NCBI GenBank assembly: GCA_900540935.1 | Contig: UQHW01000019.1 | Coordinates: 1 to 40,898 of the forward strand | Direction of reading: 5' to 3' | DNA length: 40,898 bases | From: an uncultured Collinsella sp. | GTDB taxonomy: Bacteria; Actinomycetota; Coriobacteriia; Coriobacteriales; Coriobacteriaceae | Part shown: in pieces, positions 1-7,067 of the stretch | Position numbering within the stretch: position 1 is the first letter of the stretch | Layout: every line of letters begins with the position of its first letter | Position numbers and translations under genes: made by a program | The notes under the pieces: generated by a model | Told to the model about the DNA's origin: nothing | The model's database searches: none | Seen by the model: only the letters and a program-made list of their open reading frames with translations

Positions 1-6
1 AAAGAG

Positions 7-32
7 AAGAGGCGGGGCATGCCCCGCCTCTT
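7..32. terminator. Perfect palindrome, probable argD terminator
   Basis: A 26-bp uninterrupted palindrome (arms AAGAGGCGGGGCA / TGCCCCGCCTCTT) lies about 140 bp downstream of the argD stop. Read on the minus strand it is followed by a short pyrimidine run (TCTCTTT). It is probably the operon terminator, possibly bidirectional, although the U-tract is weak. Confidence 0.6.
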
Positions 33-173
33 ACACCACATCTCTGCGCGCTACCCACGGCCTATCCCAGCCATGGTAAATCGATAACAAAACGGGCTCC
101 AGACCGCTGAATCGTGCCGCATATGGCACGTCCGCAGTCCGGAACCCGGTCCAAATTGAGTTATTGCGCTGTG
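33..173. other. Intergenic segment downstream of argD
   Basis: No gene is visible. A small hairpin (CGTGCC-GCATAT-GGCACG, about 113-128) lies here. It could contribute to mRNA 3' end formation for the arginine operon. Confidence 0.4.
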
Positions 174-1457
174 TTAGGCCAAAACGTCCGACAAAATCTC
201 GATCAGGCTGTCCACGTCAGCTTCCTCGCAGACAAGCGGCGGCAGGAAACGCAGCGTGTGGACACCAGTAGCGTTAATCACGGCGCCGGCGGCCAGCGCG
301 CGGGCAACAATATCATGCGCATCGCCCGCAGCGTCATCCAAGTCGCAGCCGAGCATTAAGCCGCGACCGCGTACCTCGACCACATGCGGCAGCTTGGTGA
401 GTTTTGCCTCCATATAAGCACCCACCTTGCCAGCATGCTCGGCAAAATCGCCGCGCACGAGCGCAGAGAGCGTCGCGGCGCACGCCGCGACAGCCAAGCA
501 GCTACCGCCAAAGGTCGAGCCGTGGTCGCCCGGCTTAAACACGTCGGCAATCTCCTTCTTTGCCACCACGGCACCCATGGGAACGCCATCGGCAATCCCC
601 TTGGCAAGGCTCATAATGTCGGGCTCCACGCCATAGATCTGGAATGCAAACGGCTTGCCGGAGCGGAAGATGCCACACTGGACCTCGTCGGCGATAAGAA
701 CGGCGCCCACTTCGTGTGCCAGGTCGCGCGCCTCAGCCATAAACTCCTCGGTCATGGGGTGCACGCCACTCTCACCCTGGATCGGCTCGAGCATCACGGC
801 ACAAATTTCGCTCCCCAGCTGCTTAAAGATCGAACGCAGTTCGTCGACATCGTTGGGCGTGCAGGCCACAAAACCGCCCGGCAGCGGACGGAAGCTATCC
901 TGCAGCCAATCCTGCATGGTGGCGGCAATGGTCTCGAGCGTACGGCCGTGGAAGCCGCCGCGCATGCACACGATGGTGTTGCCACCGTTACCAGCACGCT
1001 TGGCGTACAGACGCGCGAGCTTCATCGAGCCCTCGTTGGCTTCGGCACCAGAATTGGCAAAGAACGCCTCCCATACCTGCTCGCCCGCCGTCGGAGCGCC
1101 GAGCGCAGCTGCCGTGGTCTCATCGCCGGCAGCAATGGCATCGGCAATCACGCGTGCACTGTCCACGTCGTCGTTAGCGAGCTTGGACAGCAGCGCCGCG
1201 ACCTGTCCACGCTGCTCGATGTAGAAGTAGTTAGACACATGCAGAAGCTTTTTGGTCTGTGCCTCGAGCGCCGAGAGCACTGCAGGATTACCGTGGCCTA
1301 GGCTGCACACGCCGATGCCGGCAAGAAAGTCGAGGTACTCACGGCCATCGTCGCCGGTGAGCTTCATGCCGTGACCCTCGACAAACTCGACCGGAGAGCG
1401 GCCAAAGGTATGCATAACGTAATGGGATTCAAGCGATTGCTGAGCTGCAAGTGACAT
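174..1457 (-). CDS. argD: Acetylornithine aminotransferase
   Basis: A 427-residue PLP-dependent class III aminotransferase. By family it converts N-acetylglutamate semialdehyde plus glutamate to N-acetylornithine and 2-oxoglutarate in the cytoplasm, the fourth step of arginine synthesis. Visible hallmarks are the substrate/PLP segment FANSGAEANEGSMKLAR, the PLP-contacting Asp in LIADEVQCG, and the Schiff-base Lys in SLAKGIADGVPMGA. The full family length is present. The start at 1457 has GAAAGG seven bases upstream. It is the last gene of argC-argJ-argB-argD, about 70 bp after argB. A close class III enzyme such as ornithine aminotransferase is conceivable from sequence alone, but the operon decides for argD. 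Confidence 0.95.
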   Translation of the reverse strand: MSLAAQQSLESHYVMHTFGRSPVEFVEGHGMKLTGDDGREYLDFLAGIGVCSLGHGNPAVLSALEAQTKKLLHVSNYFYIEQRGQVAALLSKLANDDVDSARVIADAIAAGDETTAAALGAPTAGEQVWEAFFANSGAEANEGSMKLARLYAKRAGNGGNTIVCMRGGFHGRTLETIAATMQDWLQDSFRPLPGGFVACTPNDVDELRSIFKQLGSEICAVMLEPIQGESGVHPMTEEFMAEARDLAHEVGAVLIADEVQCGIFRSGKPFAFQIYGVEPDIMSLAKGIADGVPMGAVVAKKEIADVFKPGDHGSTFGGSCLAVAACAATLSALVRGDFAEHAGKVGAYMEAKLTKLPHVVEVRGRGLMLGCDLDDAAGDAHDIVARALAAGAVINATGVHTLRFLPPLVCEEADVDSLIEILSDVLA

Positions 1458-1526
1458 GGGATGCCTTTCGTTGGGCGCCAGACGGCGCGGGGCTATGGGT
1501 GCAGGAATGGGGCGGCTGCGGGTCAG

Positions 1527-2507
1527 CTAGACCGTCTGGAGCTTCTCGACCTCGTCGAGGTTCTCGGTCAGGCGCGCGGCAAACGTCGAAAGCGGGTGCG
1601 GATGCGTATCGAATTCGTAGGCCGTCTCGGTGGAGTGGATCACGGTACCGACGCCGGCATCGGTCAGCAGCTCCAGCAGCAGCGAGTGCGGCGTCGTGCC
1701 GTTGATGATGTGGGCTCGGAACACGCCAGCGGTAAGCGCATCGACGGCCGCACGCAGTTTAGGAATCATGCCCTTATCGACCTCTCCGCCATAGAGCATC
1801 TCGTTAACCTCATCGAGCGTCAGGTTGGAGATGAGCGAATCCTTGTCGCTAAAGTCCTTGTACAGACCGTCGACGTCGGTCAAGAAGATCGCCTTGTGCG
1901 CATGAAGTGCCGCCGCAACGGCACCGGCGGCGGTATCGGCGTTGATGTTGAAGAAGCCACCGTCCTCTCCTGCCGCGACCGTGGCGATAACGGGAATGTA
2001 CTCGCTGTCGAGCAAACGCTCGATATAGTCGGTGTTGACGTGCGTGACCTTGCCTACGCGGCCGAGCTCTGGGTCGAGTGGCTCGGCGATAAGGGTACCG
2101 GCGTCGCTGCCGGACACGCCCACGGCCAGGTTGCCGTGGTGGTTGAGCGCCGCGACCAGCTCCTGATTGACCTTGCCACCCAGTACCTCGCGCACGATGT
2201 CCATGGTGGCAGGCGTAGTCACGCGCTGGCCGTTCTTAAACTCGACGGGGATGTCGTAGTGGCTGAGCGCCTCGTTGATGGCCTTGCCGCCACCGTGCAC
2301 GATAACAGGGCGCATGCCGATAATCTTGAGCAGGACGATGTCGCTCATCACGTCACGACGCAGCTGCTCGTCGACCATGGCGGCACCGCCGTACTTGATA
2401 ACGACCGTCTTACCGGTCAGGTTCTTAATCCACGGCAGCGCCTCGAACAGCAGCTGCGCGGTAACTTCGTTGGATTCGCTCGAGCGACAATCGCGTGCGA
2501 ACTTCAT
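1527..2507 (-). CDS. argB: Acetylglutamate kinase
   Basis: A 326-residue amino-acid kinase that phosphorylates N-acetylglutamate, the second step of the acetylated arginine pathway. The nucleotide-binding KYGGAAM and substrate-site VHGGGKAI are present, with DVDGLYKD in the C-terminal half. The start at 2507 (MKFARD) is chosen for a GAGG six bases upstream; the frame stays open further but lacks such a site. About 25 residues precede the conserved KNLTGKTVVIKYGG core. In this family such an N-terminal helix is typical of arginine-inhibited enzymes, so feedback inhibition is a reasonable inference. It lies between argJ and argD in the operon. Confidence 0.95.
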   Translation of the reverse strand: MKFARDCRSSESNEVTAQLLFEALPWIKNLTGKTVVIKYGGAAMVDEQLRRDVMSDIVLLKIIGMRPVIVHGGGKAINEALSHYDIPVEFKNGQRVTTPATMDIVREVLGGKVNQELVAALNHHGNLAVGVSGSDAGTLIAEPLDPELGRVGKVTHVNTDYIERLLDSEYIPVIATVAAGEDGGFFNINADTAAGAVAAALHAHKAIFLTDVDGLYKDFSDKDSLISNLTLDEVNEMLYGGEVDKGMIPKLRAAVDALTAGVFRAHIINGTTPHSLLLELLTDAGVGTVIHSTETAYEFDTHPHPLSTFAARLTENLDEVEKLQTV

Positions 2508-2588
2508 AGTCTGCCTCGTCTTTCGTGTAGCTATCGCGCCGCACCTCGTTGCCCGCGATTGCAGCGGGGCGCGCGGCACATCGGGAGT

Positions 2589-3854
2589 CTAGGAACGGTA
2601 GTCGCCGTTAATGGAGATGTACTCGTGCGTGAGGTCGCAAGTCCACACGGTGGTCGCCGCGTCCCCTGCGCCCAGGTCTGCCGAGATCACAATCTCGGGC
2701 GCCTCAAAACGTCGCAGGGCTTCGTCCTCATCGAAGGGAACCGTCAGGCCATCGCGACAGACGGGCATACCCATCATATCGATGGACACATCTTCTTGGT
2801 TAAACTGCACACCGCACTTACCGAGCGCCATGGCAACGCGGCCCCAGTTGCAATCGTGGCCGGCAATGCAGGTCTTGACGAGCGGCGAGTTGGCGACGGC
2901 ACGAGCGGCGATATCGGCCTCCTCGTCGTTCACGGCGCCGGTGACGTTAACCGTCACGAGCTTGGATGCGCCCTCGCCATCTGCGGCGATGTTGCGCGCC
3001 AAGCTCTCGCACACCTCATGCACGGCAAAGGCTAGCTCGTCGAAGGCGTCAGAGCCCCCGACAATAGGCTCGGCATTTGCGGCAGCGCCGGAAGCGAGCA
3101 TGATGCAGGTGTCGTTGGTCGAGGTGTCGGAATCGACCGTTACCTTGTTGAAGGTCTGTTTGACGGTCGAGAGTAGCAGGGAGTGGAGCGCCTCCGGCTC
3201 GACGGGGGCATCGGTAGTGATGACCGCGATCATGGTTGCCATGTTGGGCATGATCATGCCCGAGCCCTTGCACATACCGCCCACCGTATAGGCATTGCCT
3301 GCGTGCCCCGCGGCCTCGCTGCGGTAACACACGGCATACTCCTTGGAGTGCGTGTCGGTCGTCATGATAGCGCGGGCGGCATCGGCGCCACCGTGGGCGG
3401 AGAGCGCCTCGTAGGCGGCAGGAACGGCAGTCTCAAACGTGTCAATCGGCAGAATCTGACCAATTACGCCCGTGGAGGCGACCAGAATCTGCTGGGGCTC
3501 GCAGCCGATGACCTGCGAGGCGATGTTGCAGGTCTCGCGCGCGCAGGCAAGACCGGTCTCGCCCGTGGCGGCGTTGGCGTTGCCAGAGTTGATAGAAACA
3601 CCGGCGATGATGCCATAGCCCTTGTCGGCGCCGCCCAGGTTGGCACGACTCACCTGCACGGGTGCCGCACAAAAGCGGTTAGTCGTAAACACGCCGGCCC
3701 CGGGACAGGGTTTATCGGGCACGACGAGCGCGTAATCCAGACGCTCGGGATTCTTGCGGAATCCGGCATGGATGCCCGCCGCCTTAAAGCCGGCTGCCGC
3801 CGTTACGCCGCCCTCTACGGCACGAATCTTGATATCAAACTGCTCAGCATTCAT
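2589..3854 (-). CDS. argJ: Bifunctional ornithine acetyltransferase / N-acetylglutamate synthase
   Basis: A 421-residue ArgJ. It moves the acetyl group from N-acetylornithine to glutamate, closing the acetyl cycle; many members also make N-acetylglutamate from acetyl-CoA. The conserved self-cleavage region is visible as KGSGMIMPNMATMIAVITTDA. The Thr of the ATM motif is the expected nucleophile, so the precursor should split into alpha and beta chains. The C-terminus ends in EYISINGDYRS, a typical ArgJ ending. An AAGGAG lies about 12 bases before the start. The presence of argJ, and no argE or argA nearby, points to the cyclic version of the pathway. Confidence 0.95.
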   Translation of the reverse strand: MNAEQFDIKIRAVEGGVTAAAGFKAAGIHAGFRKNPERLDYALVVPDKPCPGAGVFTTNRFCAAPVQVSRANLGGADKGYGIIAGVSINSGNANAATGETGLACARETCNIASQVIGCEPQQILVASTGVIGQILPIDTFETAVPAAYEALSAHGGADAARAIMTTDTHSKEYAVCYRSEAAGHAGNAYTVGGMCKGSGMIMPNMATMIAVITTDAPVEPEALHSLLLSTVKQTFNKVTVDSDTSTNDTCIMLASGAAANAEPIVGGSDAFDELAFAVHEVCESLARNIAADGEGASKLVTVNVTGAVNDEEADIAARAVANSPLVKTCIAGHDCNWGRVAMALGKCGVQFNQEDVSIDMMGMPVCRDGLTVPFDEDEALRRFEAPEIVISADLGAGDAATTVWTCDLTHEYISINGDYRS

Positions 3855-3988
3855 CGTCTTTATGACTCCTTATGTCAAACAAAAAATGGGCATCGGTTGG
3901 TGCGCCATACCAGCCACAATCATGAGACCAGCTTAAGAGTGGCGCCCCACTCGATGCCCGACTACCAAATCTTCAACAATCGAATGTG

Positions 3989-5059
3989 CTACACCGGGCA
4001 CGCCACTGTGGGCAAGCCTCGTCGCTCGCCAAAACCAAAGACGTTGTTGGCGCACTGGACCGCCTGGCCTGCTGCACCCTTGCACAGATTGTCGATGGCG
4101 CCCGTAGCCACCAGAACGCCCGCGCGCTTGTTGAGCGCGAGGCCGATCTGGGCGGCGTTGGTGCCGACGACCGAAGCCGTCTTGGGCTGCTGGCCGGCAT
4201 CGAGTACGCGCACGAAGGTTCGACCGGCGTAGAACTGCTTGTAATGGTCGACGACGTCCTCAAGGGTCAAGGCATCGATAGCCTGCGGTGTAAGCGGCAT
4301 CGTCACCGTAGAGAGCAGACCACGCTTGAGCGGTGCCAGGTGCGGGGTAAAGACGACGCGATCGGTTAGGCCCAAGATCTGCTCGATTTCGGGCGTGTGA
4401 CGATGCTTGCCCACGCCATAGGCCTCCAGGTTTTCGTCCGCGCTGCAAAAATGCGTACGGGCGTTGCAGGACTTACCGGCACCCGTTACACCGCTGATGG
4501 CGTCAACGATCACGGGGCCGCTCTGGGCAACCCAGCCGGCGCGCACGGCAGGCGCGGCGGCAAGGCTCGTTGCGGTGGGATAGCAACCGGCGCAGGCGAC
4601 CAGTACGGGCTTGCCATCGGCGTGGTCGGATGCAGCGGTCTCCAAATCCTGGCAGAACAGCTCGGGCAGACCAAAGGCGCGGCTCTTGAGTAGCTCGGGG
4701 CTCGTGTGCTCGGCGGCATACCAGGCCTCAAAGGTGGCCGGATCGCTCAGGCGATAGTCAGCCGAGAGGTCAATGCAGGAGACTCCCGCGGCAAGCAGGG
4801 CGGGCACCTGTGCCATGGCAGCCGTGTGCGGCACGGCCAAAAAGACCGCATCGCAGTTCTTGAGCTCGGGGGCATCGTGCGTCGTGAAGACAAGATCGCT
4901 CACGCCGGTGAAGCTCGGGTACACCGCAGACAACGGCTGGCCGGCATCGGCATTTGACGTAATGGCAGTAAGTTCAAACTCGGGATGATCGAGGACGAGG
5001 CGAATGAGCTCGGCGCCAGCATATCCAGCCGCACCTACGATTCCAACCTTTAGAGACAT
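3989..5059 (-). CDS. argC: N-acetyl-gamma-glutamyl-phosphate reductase
   Basis: A 356-residue type 1 ArgC, which reduces N-acetylglutamyl phosphate to the semialdehyde with NADPH. The N-terminal Rossmann motif GIVGAAGYAGAELIRL and the catalytic cysteine in ACAGCYPTA are clear, and HRHTPEIEQ lies in the C-terminal domain as expected. It is the first gene of the arginine operon. The gap to argJ is about 134 bp. About 85 bp upstream of its start lie two ArgR-type boxes, so it is probably the regulated entry point of the transcript. Confidence 0.95.
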   Translation of the reverse strand: MSLKVGIVGAAGYAGAELIRLVLDHPEFELTAITSNADAGQPLSAVYPSFTGVSDLVFTTHDAPELKNCDAVFLAVPHTAAMAQVPALLAAGVSCIDLSADYRLSDPATFEAWYAAEHTSPELLKSRAFGLPELFCQDLETAASDHADGKPVLVACAGCYPTATSLAAAPAVRAGWVAQSGPVIVDAISGVTGAGKSCNARTHFCSADENLEAYGVGKHRHTPEIEQILGLTDRVVFTPHLAPLKRGLLSTVTMPLTPQAIDALTLEDVVDHYKQFYAGRTFVRVLDAGQQPKTASVVGTNAAQIGLALNKRAGVLVATGAIDNLCKGAAGQAVQCANNVFGFGERRGLPTVACPV

Positions 5060-5144
5060 ATCGGACTCCTTGTCTGCAGTTATGCACCAATGCGTATGCC
5101 GCAGCCGTCGTTATGAAGTGGGTTGAAACTTTAGCACCAAAAGA

Positions 5145-5179
5145 TGCATATATACGCAAATCTTTTACATATTCATGCA
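5145..5179 (-). promoter_or_regulatory. Tandem ARG boxes (ArgR operator) upstream of argC
   Basis: Two 14-bp imperfect palindromes, TGCATATATACGCA (5145-5158) and TACATATTCATGCA (5166-5179), each match the actinobacterial-type ARG pattern TGCAT-N4-ATGCA in nine of ten half-site positions. Their starts are 21 bp apart, two helical turns, which is the usual spacing for hexameric ArgR on paired boxes. The region is AT-rich against the GC-rich surroundings. No argR gene is in the window, so ArgR binding is inferred from the site alone. Confidence 0.75.
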
Positions 5180-5226
5180 TTGAAACAGTCCCGACACATT
5201 CACTCGAAGGAATTGACAAATGAATA

Positions 5227-5281
5227 CGGGCCCCATATTGCCCAGTGCACCTTACGGTGACGTTGCAATGTGGGGCCCGCT
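5227..5281 (-). terminator. Long hairpin downstream of the PPOX gene pair
   Basis: A 15-bp stem (CGGGCCCCATATTGC pairing with GCAATGTGGGGCCCG, one G-T position) closes a smaller inner hairpin (CACC-TTAC-GGTG). It lies 44 bp downstream of the stop at 5325 and upstream of the argC operator. A terminator is the simplest reading, but no good U-tract follows on the minus strand. Confidence 0.5.
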
Positions 5282-5324
5282 ACATGCGAGAATTTGAATT
5301 GTCGAAGCTTGCTGAGAGACTCGT

Positions 5325-5735
5325 TTAGAGCTCGACCGGCACCCATTCGTCATGGTTGCAGATAAAGGCCTCGGGTTCCTCCACGCTAAAGAAGACGAGC
5401 GTGGGATCGCCTGCGCCCTCGTAGTGCTCGCCTAGGCGCTCCAGGTGCTTCCAGCCTGCCTCACGCATATCGGGAGCGGCCTGGTCGTCCAGACCCGCAT
5501 GCCCGCGCAAGATGAGCCAGCCATGGCCCGGCCACCAACTCGTGACTTCAAAGCGTTGATTTTGCAGCAGCTCTTGCCACACGTCTTTGGTGCGCGCCGT
5601 TACAAACCACAGCTTGCCGTCCTGAATCTGCGCAAACGAAAACGGACGCACATGCGGCTGTCCGTCAACGCTCGTCGCCAAATACCATGCCGGCACCGAC
5701 GTCAGATACTCCAACACCGTATTCAATCCGTCCAT
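5325..5735 (-). CDS. Pyridoxamine 5'-phosphate oxidase-family (FMN-binding split barrel) protein
   Basis: A 136-residue single-domain protein of the PNPOx-like split-barrel fold. The motif LATSVDGQPHVRPFSFAQ followed by GKLWFVTARTKDVW is typical of small FMN- or F420-type flavin-binding proteins of this superfamily. A PWYLAT-like start of the first strand is seen as PAWYLATSV. No signal peptide is visible. The start at 5735 follows an AGGAGG by four to five bases. It is a close paralogue of the next gene upstream, and the two are probably co-transcribed, 54 bp apart. The substrate cannot be deduced; a flavin-dependent reductase or flavin/heme-binding role is possible. Confidence 0.85.
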   Translation of the reverse strand: MDGLNTVLEYLTSVPAWYLATSVDGQPHVRPFSFAQIQDGKLWFVTARTKDVWQELLQNQRFEVTSWWPGHGWLILRGHAGLDDQAAPDMREAGWKHLERLGEHYEGAGDPTLVFFSVEEPEAFICNHDEWVPVEL

Positions 5736-5750
5736 GTGTCCTCCTGGCAC

Positions 5751-5782
5751 TAGTCTTTTTGGGTCGGGGCTGTTTTAGCTGC
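5751..5782 (+). repeat. 32-bp dispersed repeat, copy 1
   Basis: This unit begins TAGTC, continues through TTTGGGTCGGGGCT and ends AGCTGC. It matches 26752-26783 in 27 of 32 positions without gaps. It sits in the 54-bp gap between the two PPOX genes, just upstream of the ribosome binding site of the second. Confidence 0.7.
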
Positions 5783-5789
5783 CCTAGGG

Positions 5790-6236
5790 TTAAAGCTCCA
5801 GGCGCTCCTCGCTGCCGTCGATATCACAGAAGCGGGCGGCGATATTGCGCACCGAGAAAAACGCAAGGCGACCGTCGTTGGCGTTCTCGTGGTCTTCGCC
5901 GATGCCCACCATGTGCTTAAAGCCGGCTTGGCGCACCCGGTCGCTCACGACCGCGTCGTCCTCGAGCGCGGCCTCGCCGGTCAGCACAATCCAACACTCC
6001 CCCGGTTTCCAACCCGAAACCTCAAACTTGGGGTTCGCGCTGAGCTCGGCCCACACGTCCTTATCGCGCGAGGTGCAAAACCACAGCTTGCCATCATCGA
6101 CCATGGCAAACGAGAACGGCCTCACGCGCGGCTGATGTCCGTCCGTCACGTCGATCGTGGCGAGATACCACGCCGGAATACGCCTAAGATACGAACAGGC
6201 GCGCTCGAGCTGCGCCGTGCGGTCGTTGTCGGTCAT
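5790..6236 (-). CDS. Pyridoxamine 5'-phosphate oxidase-family protein (paralogue)
   Basis: A 148-residue split-barrel flavin-binding family protein. It has the same landmarks as its neighbour: PAWYLATIDV, QPRVRPFSFAMVDDGKLWF, TSRDKDVWAEL, and a C-terminal LAFFSV segment. The two proteins align along their whole length, so this is a tandem duplication that has since diverged. AAGGGG precedes the start at 6236. The ecfT stop lies 30 bp upstream, so transcription from the riboflavin operon could continue into this gene. That would place flavin users behind a flavin importer, but co-transcription is only inferred from spacing. Confidence 0.85.
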   Translation of the reverse strand: MTDNDRTAQLERACSYLRRIPAWYLATIDVTDGHQPRVRPFSFAMVDDGKLWFCTSRDKDVWAELSANPKFEVSGWKPGECWIVLTGEAALEDDAVVSDRVRQAGFKHMVGIGEDHENANDGRLAFFSVRNIAARFCDIDGSEERLEL

Positions 6237-6266
6237 AGGGACCCCTTTCCTGCGCTCGAATCGCGC

Positions 6267-7067
6267 CTAAACAAGTTTAAGATTGATGACGATGACGCAG
6301 ATGAGCAGCAACGCCGTCACCACCGCCGCCAACGCATCGCCGCGGCCAAATGCAAGCGCATGCAGACGCGTGCGTCCCTGCTCGCCATGATAGCAACGGG
6401 CATCCATGGCGGCAGACAACGTCTCGGCATGACGGAACACACCCGTGAACAGCGGAATCGCCACACTGCCAAGCATACGAACGCCGCCGAGCGGGCCTCC
6501 CGTCACGCGCGCACCGCGGCTTGTCTGCGCATCGGCCGTCTGCTTCATCTCGGTGGCAAACTGCGGCATAAAGCGCAGCGCGATGCCCATGATCATGCCG
6601 AGCTCGTGCGCAGGAAGTCCCACACGCGCAAACGGCGCGAGCAGGCGCTCGAAGCCCGCGGTGAGGTCGAGCGTCGGTGTGGTGAGCGTGATAGCGCTCA
6701 TACCGGCCATCATCAAGGTCAGGCGGCACGCCATAAAGGCAGCGGAATGCAGCGAGCCCTCGCTTATCTGCAAAAAGCCGAGCTGCCACAGGATGCGCCC
6801 GCTCTGGTCGGAAAACAGGTTGAGCACCGCGACCACCGCGACGATCGCCAGCAGCGGCGCCATCGATGACAGGACGCGACGAGCCGGCACCCGAGACACG
6901 GTATAGATCAGGACAACGAAGATTGCGACCGGGACCAGTCCGCGGAAGCTACTGACCGTGAGCGTCGTGATCAGAAACACAAAGCCCAAGAGCAACTTAG
7001 TTCGCGGGTCCAAGCGGTGAATTGCACTATCGCCGGGATAGTAGCTGCCAAACGAAAACGCCTCCAT
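6267..7067 (-). CDS. ecfT: Energy-coupling factor transporter transmembrane protein EcfT
   Basis: A 266-residue membrane scaffold of an ECF vitamin transporter. It couples the ATPase subunits to the substrate-binding S component. The N-terminus has the family segment SAIHRLDPRTKLL, followed by several hydrophobic helices. The coupling motif appears as ADAQTSRGARV about two thirds in, and a second Ala-Arg-type signature follows in LSAAMDARCY. Length fits the family. Its ATG overlaps the stop of the fused ATPase gene by one base (TAATG), indicating translational coupling. It is the third gene of the riboflavin uptake operon. Confidence 0.93.
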   Translation of the reverse strand: MEAFSFGSYYPGDSAIHRLDPRTKLLLGFVFLITTLTVSSFRGLVPVAIFVVLIYTVSRVPARRVLSSMAPLLAIVAVVAVLNLFSDQSGRILWQLGFLQISEGSLHSAAFMACRLTLMMAGMSAITLTTPTLDLTAGFERLLAPFARVGLPAHELGMIMGIALRFMPQFATEMKQTADAQTSRGARVTGGPLGGVRMLGSVAIPLFTGVFRHAETLSAAMDARCYHGEQGRTRLHALAFGRGDALAAVVTALLLICVIVINLKLV

